From the NCBI GenBank assembly GCA_023898685.1, contig CP060234.1, positions 62,001 through 126,000 on the forward strand: a stretch of 64,000 nucleotides of DNA. The letters run 5' to 3'. The DNA comes from Phycisphaeraceae bacterium (lineage in GTDB: Bacteria > Planctomycetota > Phycisphaerae > Phycisphaerales > UBA1924). Positions 40,862-49,271 of this stretch are shown here, one piece after another (position 1 is the first letter of the stretch; the number at the start of each line of letters is the position of its first letter). Made by a program: the position numbers and the translations under genes. The notes below the pieces were generated by a model that was not told where the DNA came from, did not search any database, and saw nothing but the letters and a program-made list of their open reading frames with translations.

Positions 40862-42391
40862 ATGATCGCCCGTGTGGAATCCTGCCTGCTCCAGGGCATC
40901 GACGCTCGGCCCTGCGAGATCGAGATCGACGTCGATGACCGCGGGCTCGACAAGCAGACCATTGTCGGCCTGCCCGACGCCGCGGTGAAGGAGTCGCTCG
41001 AGCGAGTGCGCGCGGCGCTGGCCAACGCGGGCTACCCATTCCCCGCCGGCCGGAGCCTGATCAACCTCGCGCCCGCCGACGTGCGCAAGGAGGGGCCCGT
41101 CTACGACCTGCCGATCGCGCTGGGGATGCTGCTCGCCCAGGGCGTGGTGCGGTCGCGAGCCGAGGGCGACGGGCTCGACCCGCGCCGCTGCCTGGTGGTG
41201 GGCGAGCTGGCGCTCGATGGGCGCGTGCGGCCCGTCAAGGGCGCGATCGCGATGGCCGCGATGGCGAGGGAGCGGCGCCTCGCGGCGCTGATCTGTCCCA
41301 AGGACAATGCGGCGGAGGCGGCGGTGGTCGGGGGCGTCGACGTCTTCGGCGTGCGCACGCTGAGCGAGGTCATCGGGCTGCTGTCCGGCGAGATCGACGC
41401 CGAGCCCGAGCCCAGGCCCGACGTGGAAGCCCTGCTCCGCTCGGCCGAGGCGCCGATCGACTTCGCCGAGGTGCGGGGTCAGGAGGGCGTCAAGCGTGCG
41501 ATTGTCGTCGCGGCGGCCGGGAGTCACAACCTTCTGATGCTCGGGCCCGCGGGGACCGGCAAGACGATGATGGCGAAGGCGCTGCCCGGCGTGCTCCCCC
41601 CGCTCACCGCCGACGAGGCGATCGAGATCACGCGGATCTACTCCGCCGCGGGGGCGATGCCGCACGGCGACTGCCTCATCACGACCCGCCCCGTGCGCAC
41701 GCCGCACCACACCGCGTCTCCGCCCGCGATCGTCGGGGGCGGGGTGATCCCGCGCGCGGGCGAGATCAGCCTGGCCCACCGCGGCGTGCTGTTCCTCGAC
41801 GAGTTGCCCGAGTTCGGGCGGGGCGTGCTCGAAACGCTCCGCCAACCAATGGAGGACCACGTCGTCACGATCGCGCGGGCGCACGGCTCGGTGTGCTTCC
41901 CGGCGTCGTTCATGCTCGTCGCGGCGATGAACCCGACGCCGCGGGGGGACGTGGCGCCGGGCGAGGTGGGTCGGCGCGAGATGGAGCAGTACATCGGTCG
42001 GCTCTCGGGCCCGCTGCTCGATCGCGTCGACATCCACGTCGAGGCGCCGGCGGTGCCGTTCAAGCAGCTGAGCGACGCGCCGAGGGGGACGGACTCAAAG
42101 ACCATGCGCGAGCAGGTCGCGGCGGCGCGGCAGCGGATGGCGGAGCGACAGGGCCCGGGTGTGCCCAACGCGCGCCTGAGCGGCAAGCAGCTCGATTCGC
42201 TGGCAAGGATGAGCGAGGGAGCGATGGCGCTGCTGGGCCAGGCGATCGCGGGGCTGGGGCTGAGCGCGAGGGCGTACGACAAGATCCGGCGCGTGTCGCG
42301 GACGATCGCGGATCTGGACGGGCAGGAATCGATCACCGAGGCGCACGTGGCGGAGGCGGTGCAGTATCGATTGCTGGATCGGCGGGTGTGA
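40862..42391 (+). CDS. comM: YifB/ComM-family Mg-chelatase-like AAA+ ATPase
   Basis: A 509-residue ATPase related to ComM, the helicase that extends heteroduplex DNA in natural transformation. The N-terminal ChlI/Lon-like domain (about 1-170) has SLINLAPADVRKEGPVYDLPIALG. The AAA+ core has Walker A GPAGTGKT (228-235), Walker B VLFLDE (309-314), and the PHHTASPPAIVGGG loop. A C-terminal Mg_chelatase_C domain (about 405-505) ends in EAVQYRLLDRRV. Unlike most family members the CxxCG zinc site after AMNP is missing (AMNPTPRGDVAPGEV). The ATG at 40862 has a leaderless-type box. The last 312 bases are repeated at 43596-43907. Confidence 0.92.
   Translation: MIARVESCLLQGIDARPCEIEIDVDDRGLDKQTIVGLPDAAVKESLERVRAALANAGYPFPAGRSLINLAPADVRKEGPVYDLPIALGMLLAQGVVRSRAEGDGLDPRRCLVVGELALDGRVRPVKGAIAMAAMARERRLAALICPKDNAAEAAVVGGVDVFGVRTLSEVIGLLSGEIDAEPEPRPDVEALLRSAEAPIDFAEVRGQEGVKRAIVVAAAGSHNLLMLGPAGTGKTMMAKALPGVLPPLTADEAIEITRIYSAAGAMPHGDCLITTRPVRTPHHTASPPAIVGGGVIPRAGEISLAHRGVLFLDELPEFGRGVLETLRQPMEDHVVTIARAHGSVCFPASFMLVAAMNPTPRGDVAPGEVGRREMEQYIGRLSGPLLDRVDIHVEAPAVPFKQLSDAPRGTDSKTMREQVAAARQRMAERQGPGVPNARLSGKQLDSLARMSEGAMALLGQAIAGLGLSARAYDKIRRVSRTIADLDGQESITEAHVAEAVQYRLLDRRV
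42080..42391 (+). repeat. Original copy of the comM 3'-end duplication
   Basis: The last 103 codons plus stop of comM (PRGTDSKTMRE... to DRRV). They recur without insertions or deletions at 43596-43907, with 10 amino-acid differences. The similarity stops at the stop codon (TGAG), as if the gene end were a target or crossover site. Confidence 0.85.
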
Positions 42392-42613
42392 GGGCAGCAG
42401 TGTGCACGGGAGACGAGAATGGCGCATCGTGGCGATGGCGCGAATGGGAATCGGCCCTAGGTATACCAATGTACCCACTGCCACTCCAGCGACATGGCGT
42501 AGATGCACCGCACGGTAGTCAATTCTCGACTCCAACAAAAAATCCATATTCAGATGCCAAATGCTCCTTTGATGGCAAGTTGAATATTTGCTGATCACTT
42601 TGGAGGTGAACCA
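42392..42613. other. AT-richer gap after comM
   Basis: No gene is seen. The last 100 bases before the next start are visibly AT-richer than the rest of the window (for example AAAAAATCCATATTC near 42538) and include a clean TGGAGGTGA ribosome site at 42601-42609. Confidence 0.4.
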
Positions 42614-43567
42614 ATGGCCATGGCGTCGCGCATATCTGCGCTCGCTTGCTGCGGGCTTCTGACGTCTCAATGCCTTGGCGGGGTGGTGATACTGCACGTC
42701 CAGGCCTTCACCCATGCCGGTGACGGGGCGCAGCACATCGACCGCTGGGGTGACCAATCTGATCAGTTTGTGCTTGGCGGGGCAAATAGCGGGGCAAACC
42801 TCAGGCTGACCGCTGATGCCGAAGCGCGTGTTCCCAACGGTGCGGCAACTGCCACTGTCCATTCATGGGCCGAACGAGGGCTTATCGGCGCACTTGCAAC
42901 GACCTATCTCCAAACAGACCTTCGCTCTTCGACGCCCGCGCCTGATCGCCGCTACGGGAATGGAACCGGGGCGGCCCAGGCCAGAGTACGAGCGGATGTT
43001 ACGCTGACGGCTCCGGATGGCTTCGCCGCGTTTCCGGATGTCGTCGTGTACACGCCACAGCTGAGGATCGATGGCTTGTTTAGTGCCACTGCATCGGGCG
43101 AGGGATTGCCGCTTCATGACGATGTCCTGAACTACGCGGCGTCCTTCAAGCTCACGGTGAATGGTGAGCAAAGGTCATGGTCCCTGGGTGGTGGGAATCG
43201 AACGGAATCGTACGGGAGTTATATCGATGACCCGATCGAACCCTACTTCATCCTCGACGGGTTCTCCCTCGGTGACACAGTGACAGTGGAGATGGAGCTC
43301 AATGTCTCGGCGTGGGGGACTCTGTACGCCGACTACGCGGAAGGATTGGCCGACTGCAACTTCCACAACACGATGGCGTGGATGGGCGGTTCATTCTTCG
43401 ACGAACAGGGAAACGAGCTGGCCGGGTACTCGTTGATGGATGACGGAGGGTACGACTGGATGCTGCCCGTCCCCGGACCGTGCTCCGGTCTGGTCCTGCT
43501 CTCGGGCCTGCTTTCTGGGGCTCAGAGAAGGCGACAGGTACCGGCCTCGTGCCGCCTCCGATCCTGA
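42614..43567 (+). CDS. Exported protein with PEP-CTERM-like tail, low-GC insertion
   Basis: A 317-residue secreted protein. The signal peptide is MAMASRISALACCGLLTSQCLGG. The body is beta-rich and polar with no family I know. The end VPGPCSGLVLLSGLLSGAQRRR has the plan of a PEP-CTERM sorting signal (VPxP, hydrophobic stretch, Arg cluster), followed by a short extra tail. It has a very good ribosome site (TGGAGGTGA). Base composition is clearly less GC-rich than neighbouring genes and codon use is less biased. It lies between the two copies of the comM end, so it was probably brought in with that rearrangement. Function unknown. Confidence 0.75.
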   Translation: MAMASRISALACCGLLTSQCLGGVVILHVQAFTHAGDGAQHIDRWGDQSDQFVLGGANSGANLRLTADAEARVPNGAATATVHSWAERGLIGALATTYLQTDLRSSTPAPDRRYGNGTGAAQARVRADVTLTAPDGFAAFPDVVVYTPQLRIDGLFSATASGEGLPLHDDVLNYAASFKLTVNGEQRSWSLGGGNRTESYGSYIDDPIEPYFILDGFSLGDTVTVEMELNVSAWGTLYADYAEGLADCNFHNTMAWMGGSFFDEQGNELAGYSLMDDGGYDWMLPVPGPCSGLVLLSGLLSGAQRRRQVPASCRLRS

Positions 43568-43595
43568 TGAATCAAGGGTGAGATTGTGCGCTCGG

Positions 43596-43907
43596 CCGCG
43601 TGGCACCGACTCGAAGACCATGCGCGAGCATGCCGCTTCGGCTCGCGAGCGCATGGCGCGGCGCCAGGGCCCGGGCGTGCCCAACGCGAGGCTCAGCGGC
43701 AAGCAGCTCGATTCGCTGGCGAAGATGAGCGACGGCGCGATGGCGCTGCTGGGCCAGGCGATCGCGGGGCTTGGGCCGAGCGTGAGGGCGTACGACAAGA
43801 TCAGGCGCGTGTCGCGGACGATCGCCGATCTGGACGGGCAGGATTCGATCACCGAGGCGCACGTGGCGGAGGCGGTGCAGTACCGGTTGCTGGATCGGCG
43901 GGTGTGA
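43596..43907 (+). pseudogene. Duplicated 3' end of comM
   Basis: A promoterless, start-less fragment that would encode the last 103 residues of ComM, at about 90% protein identity to 42080-42391, and ending in the same DRRV and TGA. It starts abruptly at GGCCGCGTGGCACCGACTCG. Because the reading frame is intact and most differences are conservative, the copy may be old or may have come from a related strain. It could also recombine with comM. Confidence 0.85.
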
Positions 43908-44075
43908 GTTCATTCTTAGTATTCTTTTTGGAGCGGTGCCATTGCGGGCACTCCGCGGTGTCGCTAAGGTAGATTCGGAGTGCTTGGCCGCGCGGATGTG
44001 AGCTGGCCCAGCACCCCGCCGGGTCTTCTTTTCGTTGGCCACGGCATGCACTGAGTTTCCGAGCGTTGCGGCTTA
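43908..44075. other. AT-richer remnant left of the IS5 element
   Basis: About 170 bases with TTCATTCTTAGTATTC near the start and no gene. It was probably joined to the leader of the 45002 gene before the IS inserted at TTA (44073-44075). Confidence 0.4.
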
Positions 44076-44087
44076 GACCCTGTTTCA

Positions 44088-44471
44088 TAACCCCACCCCG
44101 GGAGTTTGCCGAGGCAGACGATCGCGGCGGCGAGGGTGAGGAACGCCTGATGGATGTCGGACCGACGCTCCCATCTGGTCCGCAGACGACGGAACTGGTG
44201 CAGCCAGCTCAGCGTCCGCTCGACCACCCAGCGCAGCCGGCCCAGACCGCGCCCGTCCGTCCGGCCGCGCACCGGCAGCAGCGGCTCGACGCCGCGGATC
44301 CACAGCGAGACCACGCGCTCGCGGGAGTGGTACGCCTTGTCGGCCACCACCGCACGCGGCCTCCGACGCGCCCGCGGATCGGCGGGATCTTGTCGACCAA
44401 ACCGATCAGCCGCGTGCCGTCGTTGACGTTCGCGGCCGTGGTCTCGACGACGATCGGCACGCCGTGGCGAT
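44088..44471 (-). pseudogene. 3' part of the IS5-family transposase (frameshifted)
   Basis: Continues from the first frame: TLTDRHGVPIVVETTAANVNDGTRLIGLVDKIPPIRGRVGGR lies in one frame down to about 44358. The rest (VVADKAYHSRERVVSLWIRGVEPLLPVRGR...WVVERTLSWLHQFRRLRTRWERR) is in another frame from about 44350. One base appears to be missing near 44355. The DDE transposase D and E residues fall in VVDSAS (first part), VADKAY and VERTLSW. It has no stop inside the element and would read out through the left end. Confidence 0.75.
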
Positions 44472-44474
44472 CCG

Positions 44475-44873
44475 TCAGCGTGTGGTGTTTCGAGCCGTTT
44501 TTCCCGCGATCCGTGGGGTTCGGGCCGGTGTCGGCCCCCCTTTGAGCGCCCGGACCGAGGCCGAGTCGACGACGGCGAGCGAGAGATCGACCCGGCCGTG
44601 CGCGTTCAGCTCGGCGAGCAGTTCCTCGAGCAGCCTGTCCCAGACGCCGGCCTGTTTCCAGTCACGCAGCCGCCGCCAGCATGTCGACCCGCTGACGCCG
44701 AGTTCGGCGGGCAGCTCGCCCCACTGGATGCCGGTCTTGAGGACGAAGACGATGCCGGCGAGGCAGAGCCGGTCGTCGACACGGGGCCTGCCGCCGCGCG
44801 GGTCCGGCGGCGATTGGGGAATCATCGGCTCGACCCGCTTCCACAACTCGTCGGTGACCAGTCGCCGTTTCAT
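44475..44873 (-). CDS. IS5-family transposase, first part (OrfA-like)
   Basis: A 132-residue frame starting MKRRLVTDELWKRVEPMIP, followed by GGRPRVDDRLCLAGIVFVLKTGIQWGELP, the DUF4096-like N-terminal domain of IS5 transposases, and ending near VVDSASVRALKGG with the first catalytic Asp. After that the frame should shift by -1 at AAAGGGGGG to continue as ADTGPNP. IS5 relatives of this type often use such programmed shifts, so this break may be natural, unlike the second one at about 44355. Confidence 0.8.
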   Translation of the reverse strand: MKRRLVTDELWKRVEPMIPQSPPDPRGGRPRVDDRLCLAGIVFVLKTGIQWGELPAELGVSGSTCWRRLRDWKQAGVWDRLLEELLAELNAHGRVDLSLAVVDSASVRALKGGPTPARTPRIAGKTARNTTR

Positions 44874-45001
44874 GCGTCAGCCCTCCTTGGCCGACGCGCA
44901 TCATCCCGCCGTCAACGGGAGGGCGCAAGCGCCCCGTTCAGGGGGTTTTGAAACAGGGTCTTAAGAAGGCAACACATTGAGTGGCAAGTGGGAGACCAAA
45001 G

Positions 45002-46225
45002 ATGCGGTGTCCGGTTTGTTCGTTGCTCGTGATACTGACAGGCACGGTGGGGTTCGCGGCGCTGGCGGGGGCGGAGCCTTTGTCTTTCCGGAGTTTGGAG
45101 GATACCGGCCTCATCCCCACTGATCTCTCGGCTGACGGGCTGACTGTCGTTGGGAATGCCGGGATTGACTCGGTCGTTCAGGCGGCGATCTGGACCGCGG
45201 ACGGTGGCCTGGTTGGCCTGGGTGTTCCACCCGGATTCGACACCAGCGAGGCCCGCGGCGTGTCGGCTGACGGCTCGGTGGTTGTTGGCAAGTGCTTCGC
45301 GGATCCAATGTATGAGGCGTTCGTGTGGACATCAGACAGCGGCATTGTCGCTCTCGGCGACCTCCCCAATGGACCGCACCACAGCATTGCGGATTGGGTT
45401 TCGGCGGACGGCTCCGTGGTGTTGGGAAGGGGCACAACCGTTGATGGTGCCCAGTACATTCGCTGGACCGCGGACAGCGGCATGGTGGGCCTGGGTGATC
45501 TCTTTGGCGGCGCCATGATTAGGGACATGTCCGCGGACGCGTCGGTCATGGTTGGCAACCTCGCCGACGAGGCGGTGCGGTGGACGGCTGACGAAGGACT
45601 GACGGGGTTGGGCTACATTGTCTTCGGACACTGGAGCATTGCAACCGCCAGCTCTGCCGACGGATCGATAATCGTGGGGTTTGGCGATTCGCCTTGGGTG
45701 GGGACCAACGAATCCGAAGCCTTCCGCTGGACAGCCGACGAGGGAATAGTCAGGCTCGGGTTCCTTCCGGACCGGTACAGCCGTGACAGCCAGGCTACGG
45801 CGGTCTCGGGGAATGGCTCTGTTGTCGTGGGCCAAAGCCCCGGCGATGGTGGACCTGCAATGGTCTGGGATGAGATCAACGGCATGAGGGGGCTCCGGGC
45901 GCTCTTGGTTGATGCCGGTCTGGACATGACCGGATGGGCTATTGTCGATCCGATCGCCATCTCCTGGGACGGCCGCACAATTGTCGGTCGTGGCGCGTTT
46001 CAAGGCCAAACCAGGTATTGGCTCATCACCGGTTATCCCGCACCGGGAACCGGATGCAACCCGGCCGATTTCAATGTCGATGGCATGCTCGACGTCGAGG
46101 ACATCTCGGTCTTTGTTGTGGCCTTCAGCGGACAGGCGTCGGCCGCCGACCTTGACGACAACGGTCTATTCGATCTTGCGGACATTGTTGCATTCATCAA
46201 CGCATTCGAGGCCGGTTGCCCATAG
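45002..46225 (+). CDS. Secreted HAF-repeat protein with dockerin module
   Basis: A 407-residue exported protein starting at ATG 45002, with a signal peptide (about 1-25, ending ALAGA). Residues about 30-330 hold seven or more HAF-type repeats, recognisable as VSADGSVVVG, FVWTSDSGIVALG, IRWTADSGMVGLGDL and FRWTADEGIVRLG; these occur in large PEP-CTERM-type extracellular proteins. The C-terminus has two dockerin-like units, DFNVDGMLDVEDISVFV and DLDDNGLFDLADIVAFI, then EAGCP. The first keeps a proper DxNxDG calcium loop, unlike the units at 951 and 19150. The IS5 element ends 41 bases upstream and has probably displaced the native promoter. Confidence 0.85.
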   Translation: MRCPVCSLLVILTGTVGFAALAGAEPLSFRSLEDTGLIPTDLSADGLTVVGNAGIDSVVQAAIWTADGGLVGLGVPPGFDTSEARGVSADGSVVVGKCFADPMYEAFVWTSDSGIVALGDLPNGPHHSIADWVSADGSVVLGRGTTVDGAQYIRWTADSGMVGLGDLFGGAMIRDMSADASVMVGNLADEAVRWTADEGLTGLGYIVFGHWSIATASSADGSIIVGFGDSPWVGTNESEAFRWTADEGIVRLGFLPDRYSRDSQATAVSGNGSVVVGQSPGDGGPAMVWDEINGMRGLRALLVDAGLDMTGWAIVDPIAISWDGRTIVGRGAFQGQTRYWLITGYPAPGTGCNPADFNVDGMLDVEDISVFVVAFSGQASAADLDDNGLFDLADIVAFINAFEAGCP

Positions 46226-46241
46226 TCGGCGCGGGACCCTC

Positions 46242-47963
46242 CTACCCCAGATCCCCCGCGATCGCATCCGCGGCGTTGACCGCGTCGAAGAAGCTGTTCT
46301 CCACCGCGGGAAGGGCCCAGTTGTCCTGATTCACGAAATAGACCGAGCCCTCGAACGGGCGGATCAGTTCCTGCGGAGCCCCGCTGGCGATGAAGCCGAC
46401 GCGGGCCAGCGGCATCGCGTGGCCCCAGCGGGCGAAGCGGATCTCGCGCACCGCCGATTCGGGCACGCCCACGAGCTTGAGCGTGGCGCGGAGCTGGGGC
46501 GCCAGGGCCGAGCCGAAAGTCTTGATCGGGTCGTGCAGCACGAGGTCGAACCGCCCGCTGTCGTAGGGCAGGGGCCAGTACAGGCAGAGCACGTTGGGGC
46601 GATCGGGGTACTGCGCCGCCCTCGGCCCCGGCGCGAATGAGCCATCGAGCACGTCGGTGTAGCGCCAGAAGCCCGCGGCCTCGCCGGCGTTGGTCGGGAA
46701 TGTCGTGGGGTCGTTGAGCAGGAAGATGTCGTAGAACTCGAGCGGCACGGGCCGATCGAGGATCACGTTGGCCATCGCGTAGGCCCGTGTCGTGAACGTC
46801 GCGGCGTGGTATTTGGCGGGATCGCGCTCCTCGAACTCATGGACGACGTAGCGGCTGACGTGCTTGGGGATGCACATCACCACGCGCCTCGCCAGCAGCG
46901 AATAGGCTGCATCGGTGCGGTCCCTCCACGTCACCTGCGTGAAGCCGTCACCGCGGACGCGGACATCGACGACCCGCCGGCCCGCACGCAGGTGGGGCGC
47001 ATGGCCCGGATCCGTGTCGTCGAGCGTGGTGAGCCGCTGCCAGAACGCGTCGGCCATCCACGCGTTGCCGCCCGGGAAGACCCAGCGTCCGAACTCCTCG
47101 GCCGCGAGGAAGTTCCAGCCCGAGGCGGCGGAGAGTTCCTCCCAGCCCCCGTTGAAAGACGAATAGCAATAGGCCTGGATCGCGGCGACGAGCGGCGCGG
47201 GAATGGGCCGCCCCACCCCGTCCTCGATGTGCTGCTTGAACGAGATCTGGTCGAGCTCGAGCATCCAGGGCTCGTCGAAGGGCACGTCGGGGTACTGGAC
47301 GTTGGCCATGTGCATCACGAGCCGGCGGTAGCGCTCGTAGGCGGGCCTGTCGTGGGGCGGCACGCCCATGCCGCTCCAGATGTCGGGATTGATCTCGCCG
47401 TTGATCTCGACGGGCGCGGGGTCGTCGTCGATGCGGACGACCTCGTGCAGCCCGAGGTCGCGGTAGATGTTGTCGAGGAAGCTTCCGGGGTCGGGAGTGA
47501 TCACGTAGGCGCTGCCCAGCGTGAACTCGGCCCCTTCGATCACACCGCCCCGCGCGTTGCCGCCGAATCGCTCGTGCAGCTCGAAGACGACCGGGTTGTA
47601 CGCGCGGAGCAGATAGGCGGCGCACAGGCCAGACAGCCCGCCCCCCACCACGCACACGTCGACGACCTCCTGAGGCTCGGGCGGCTCGCCTCCCGGGAAG
47701 ACGTTCTGGGCGGAGTGGAACGGGATGTTGAGCCCGTTGTTGAAGTCGTCGCCCTCGAACCAGTTGCGAACCGGAAAGCCGTCGATCATCCGTGGGCTTC
47801 TGTCAAACGCGACGGAGTCGAGCGGGCGGGTGGCGATGAACTGCGGATCGCCGGCCCGCGCGACGGGGCGTGGCGGCTCGCCCCGGCCGCCGAGGGCCTT
47901 TCCCGCCGACCCGAGCATGAACAAACCAAGGCCGCCCTTGAGAACCTGCCGTCTCGATTGCAT
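46242..47963 (-). CDS. Tat-exported FAD-dependent amine oxidase-like protein
   Basis: A 573-residue flavoprotein. The start at 47963 gives a Tat leader (SRRQVLKGGLGLFMLGSAG). FAD-binding Rossmann motif VDVCVVGGGLSGLCAAYLL is at about 97-115. The C-terminus carries the amine-oxidase FAD closing block VYFVNQDNWALPAVENSFFDAVNAADAIAGDLG. It probably oxidises a primary amine or related compound on the outer side of the membrane; polyamine, phytoene-type and protoporphyrinogen relatives share the fold. It converges on the dockerin gene, with 16 bases between stops. Confidence 0.85.
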   Translation of the reverse strand: MQSRRQVLKGGLGLFMLGSAGKALGGRGEPPRPVARAGDPQFIATRPLDSVAFDRSPRMIDGFPVRNWFEGDDFNNGLNIPFHSAQNVFPGGEPPEPQEVVDVCVVGGGLSGLCAAYLLRAYNPVVFELHERFGGNARGGVIEGAEFTLGSAYVITPDPGSFLDNIYRDLGLHEVVRIDDDPAPVEINGEINPDIWSGMGVPPHDRPAYERYRRLVMHMANVQYPDVPFDEPWMLELDQISFKQHIEDGVGRPIPAPLVAAIQAYCYSSFNGGWEELSAASGWNFLAAEEFGRWVFPGGNAWMADAFWQRLTTLDDTDPGHAPHLRAGRRVVDVRVRGDGFTQVTWRDRTDAAYSLLARRVVMCIPKHVSRYVVHEFEERDPAKYHAATFTTRAYAMANVILDRPVPLEFYDIFLLNDPTTFPTNAGEAAGFWRYTDVLDGSFAPGPRAAQYPDRPNVLCLYWPLPYDSGRFDLVLHDPIKTFGSALAPQLRATLKLVGVPESAVREIRFARWGHAMPLARVGFIASGAPQELIRPFEGSVYFVNQDNWALPAVENSFFDAVNAADAIAGDLG

Positions 47964-48168
47964 GGGTTCCCCCGATTTGAAGCCGCGCGGGGCCCGGCAC
48001 ACGGGCCCGAACCTGCATCATGCAGAATGTCGCCGGATCGTCAAGCGAAAAGCACGCCGGAACATCGCCCGACCACGTTACGCCTGCACGCGCGAACGAC
48101 AACCGCCGCGCGGGATGGCCCTCGCGGCGGCAGTCCTGAAGAGGGGCATTACGAAAACCGGGGCACGA

Positions 48169-48939
48169 TCAGGCGCGGCGGCGACGCGTGGCGATGAAAC
48201 CACCCACGCCCACAACCGCCAGCCCGGCCGGCGCGGGCACGACGCGGAACGAGATGCGGTAGATCTCGTCGTTCGCGCCGAACTGCGGGTCGAAGTTGTA
48301 CCCCGCCGGCGTCGCCAGGCCGGCGTAGGCGGCGAACGTCGAGAAGTCGGCGAAGATTGTGCCGTTCTCGTCGGCGCCCGCCATCGCGTCCGAGCCGACG
48401 AGGAAGGCCGCGGTCGCCGGGTCGGTCACCTCGGTGCCGGCGTTCCATACGTCGGCCCCGGTCAGCGAGATGCTGCTGATCAGCAGATTGCCAGCGCCGT
48501 CGAGGATCTGATAGCCCATCGCGTCGTCGTTGCCGATGAAGTTGTCGTTGCTCGGGACGACCATCGCGCCGTACGAGAAGAAGTTGTTGATCGACGCGTC
48601 GACCATGAACACCTCCGTCGCCGAGGTGCCCGGCGTCCGCGGGCCCAGCGCTCCGCCCACCGTGCCCATCGACGCGGTCGGGTCGGCGGCGGCGAGCTCT
48701 GCGAACCAGCCGTCGCCCGCGCCGAGCTCTGCGAGGGCCTCGATCCCCGCGCTCGCGGCCGAGCCGGCGTCGAAGGCGTCGAACAAGCCGTTGTGGAACC
48801 CGACGCGCAGCGGCGAGAACGTCACGCTGTTCGCGGGCGCCCTGTTCTGGACGGTGATCTCGAGCTGGACAGGGGCCGCGAACGCGGTCCCGGCGAAGAC
48901 GGCGGTGATGAGCGAAGCGGCGGTCAGACTGGTCTGCAT
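48169..48939 (-). CDS. Secreted spondin-domain protein with PEP-CTERM-like tail
   Basis: A 256-residue exported protein. Signal peptide LTAASLITAVFAGTAFA. Residues about 22-210 match the Spondin_N fold: VQLEITVQNRAPANSVTFSPLRVGFHNGLFDAFDAGSAASAGIEALAELG, with the later SYGAMVVPSNDNFIGNDDAMG. The end VPAPAGLAVVGVGGFIATRRRRA is a PEP-CTERM-type sorting signal (VPAP, hydrophobic helix, Arg run). Spondin_N domains in bacteria are thought to be adhesion or calcium-binding modules; no function is proven. A GAGGAG site precedes the ATG. It may be retained or processed by an exosortase. Confidence 0.85.
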   Translation of the reverse strand: MQTSLTAASLITAVFAGTAFAAPVQLEITVQNRAPANSVTFSPLRVGFHNGLFDAFDAGSAASAGIEALAELGAGDGWFAELAAADPTASMGTVGGALGPRTPGTSATEVFMVDASINNFFSYGAMVVPSNDNFIGNDDAMGYQILDGAGNLLISSISLTGADVWNAGTEVTDPATAAFLVGSDAMAGADENGTIFADFSTFAAYAGLATPAGYNFDPQFGANDEIYRISFRVVPAPAGLAVVGVGGFIATRRRRA

Positions 48940-49271
48940 TTCAAACTCCTCTTGGTCGCGGGGGCAGACCGGCAGCGATCTCCCGGGCCACGCGGCCCGC
49001 GGAATGCGCGGTGATCCATGCAGGGCATCGAACCCTGTCCGGGCCCGAACGAAGGACCCCGACCCGTGCTGTGCGCCGGTCTCTCCCGCCGATGAGTCGC
49101 GTCACCTGCCGGGGGCTTGCACGCGGGGCAAAAACTCGTCGGAGTTTCGCCATGGCAGGAAGACCCGGCACGCAAGCCACAATCAGGCCAGCCCCGGACC
49201 GAGCCGGCGACACACGGGCGACGCGGTATGCTGCCCTTGTTCCCCGGGGGCCCGTACCAGGAGTCGGAGCA

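Larger units (their letters stand above)
44076..44960. mobile_element. IS5-family insertion sequence (885 bp)
   Basis: Ends are GACCCTGTTTCATAACCCC at the left and, read inward on the other strand, GACCCTGTTTCAAAACCCC at the right: 18 of 19 bases match. Flanking TTA (44073-44075 and 44961-44963) is a likely three-base target duplication, as in the IS427-type subgroup. The transposase lies on the minus strand in shifted frames, so the element may be inactive. Confidence 0.88.
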
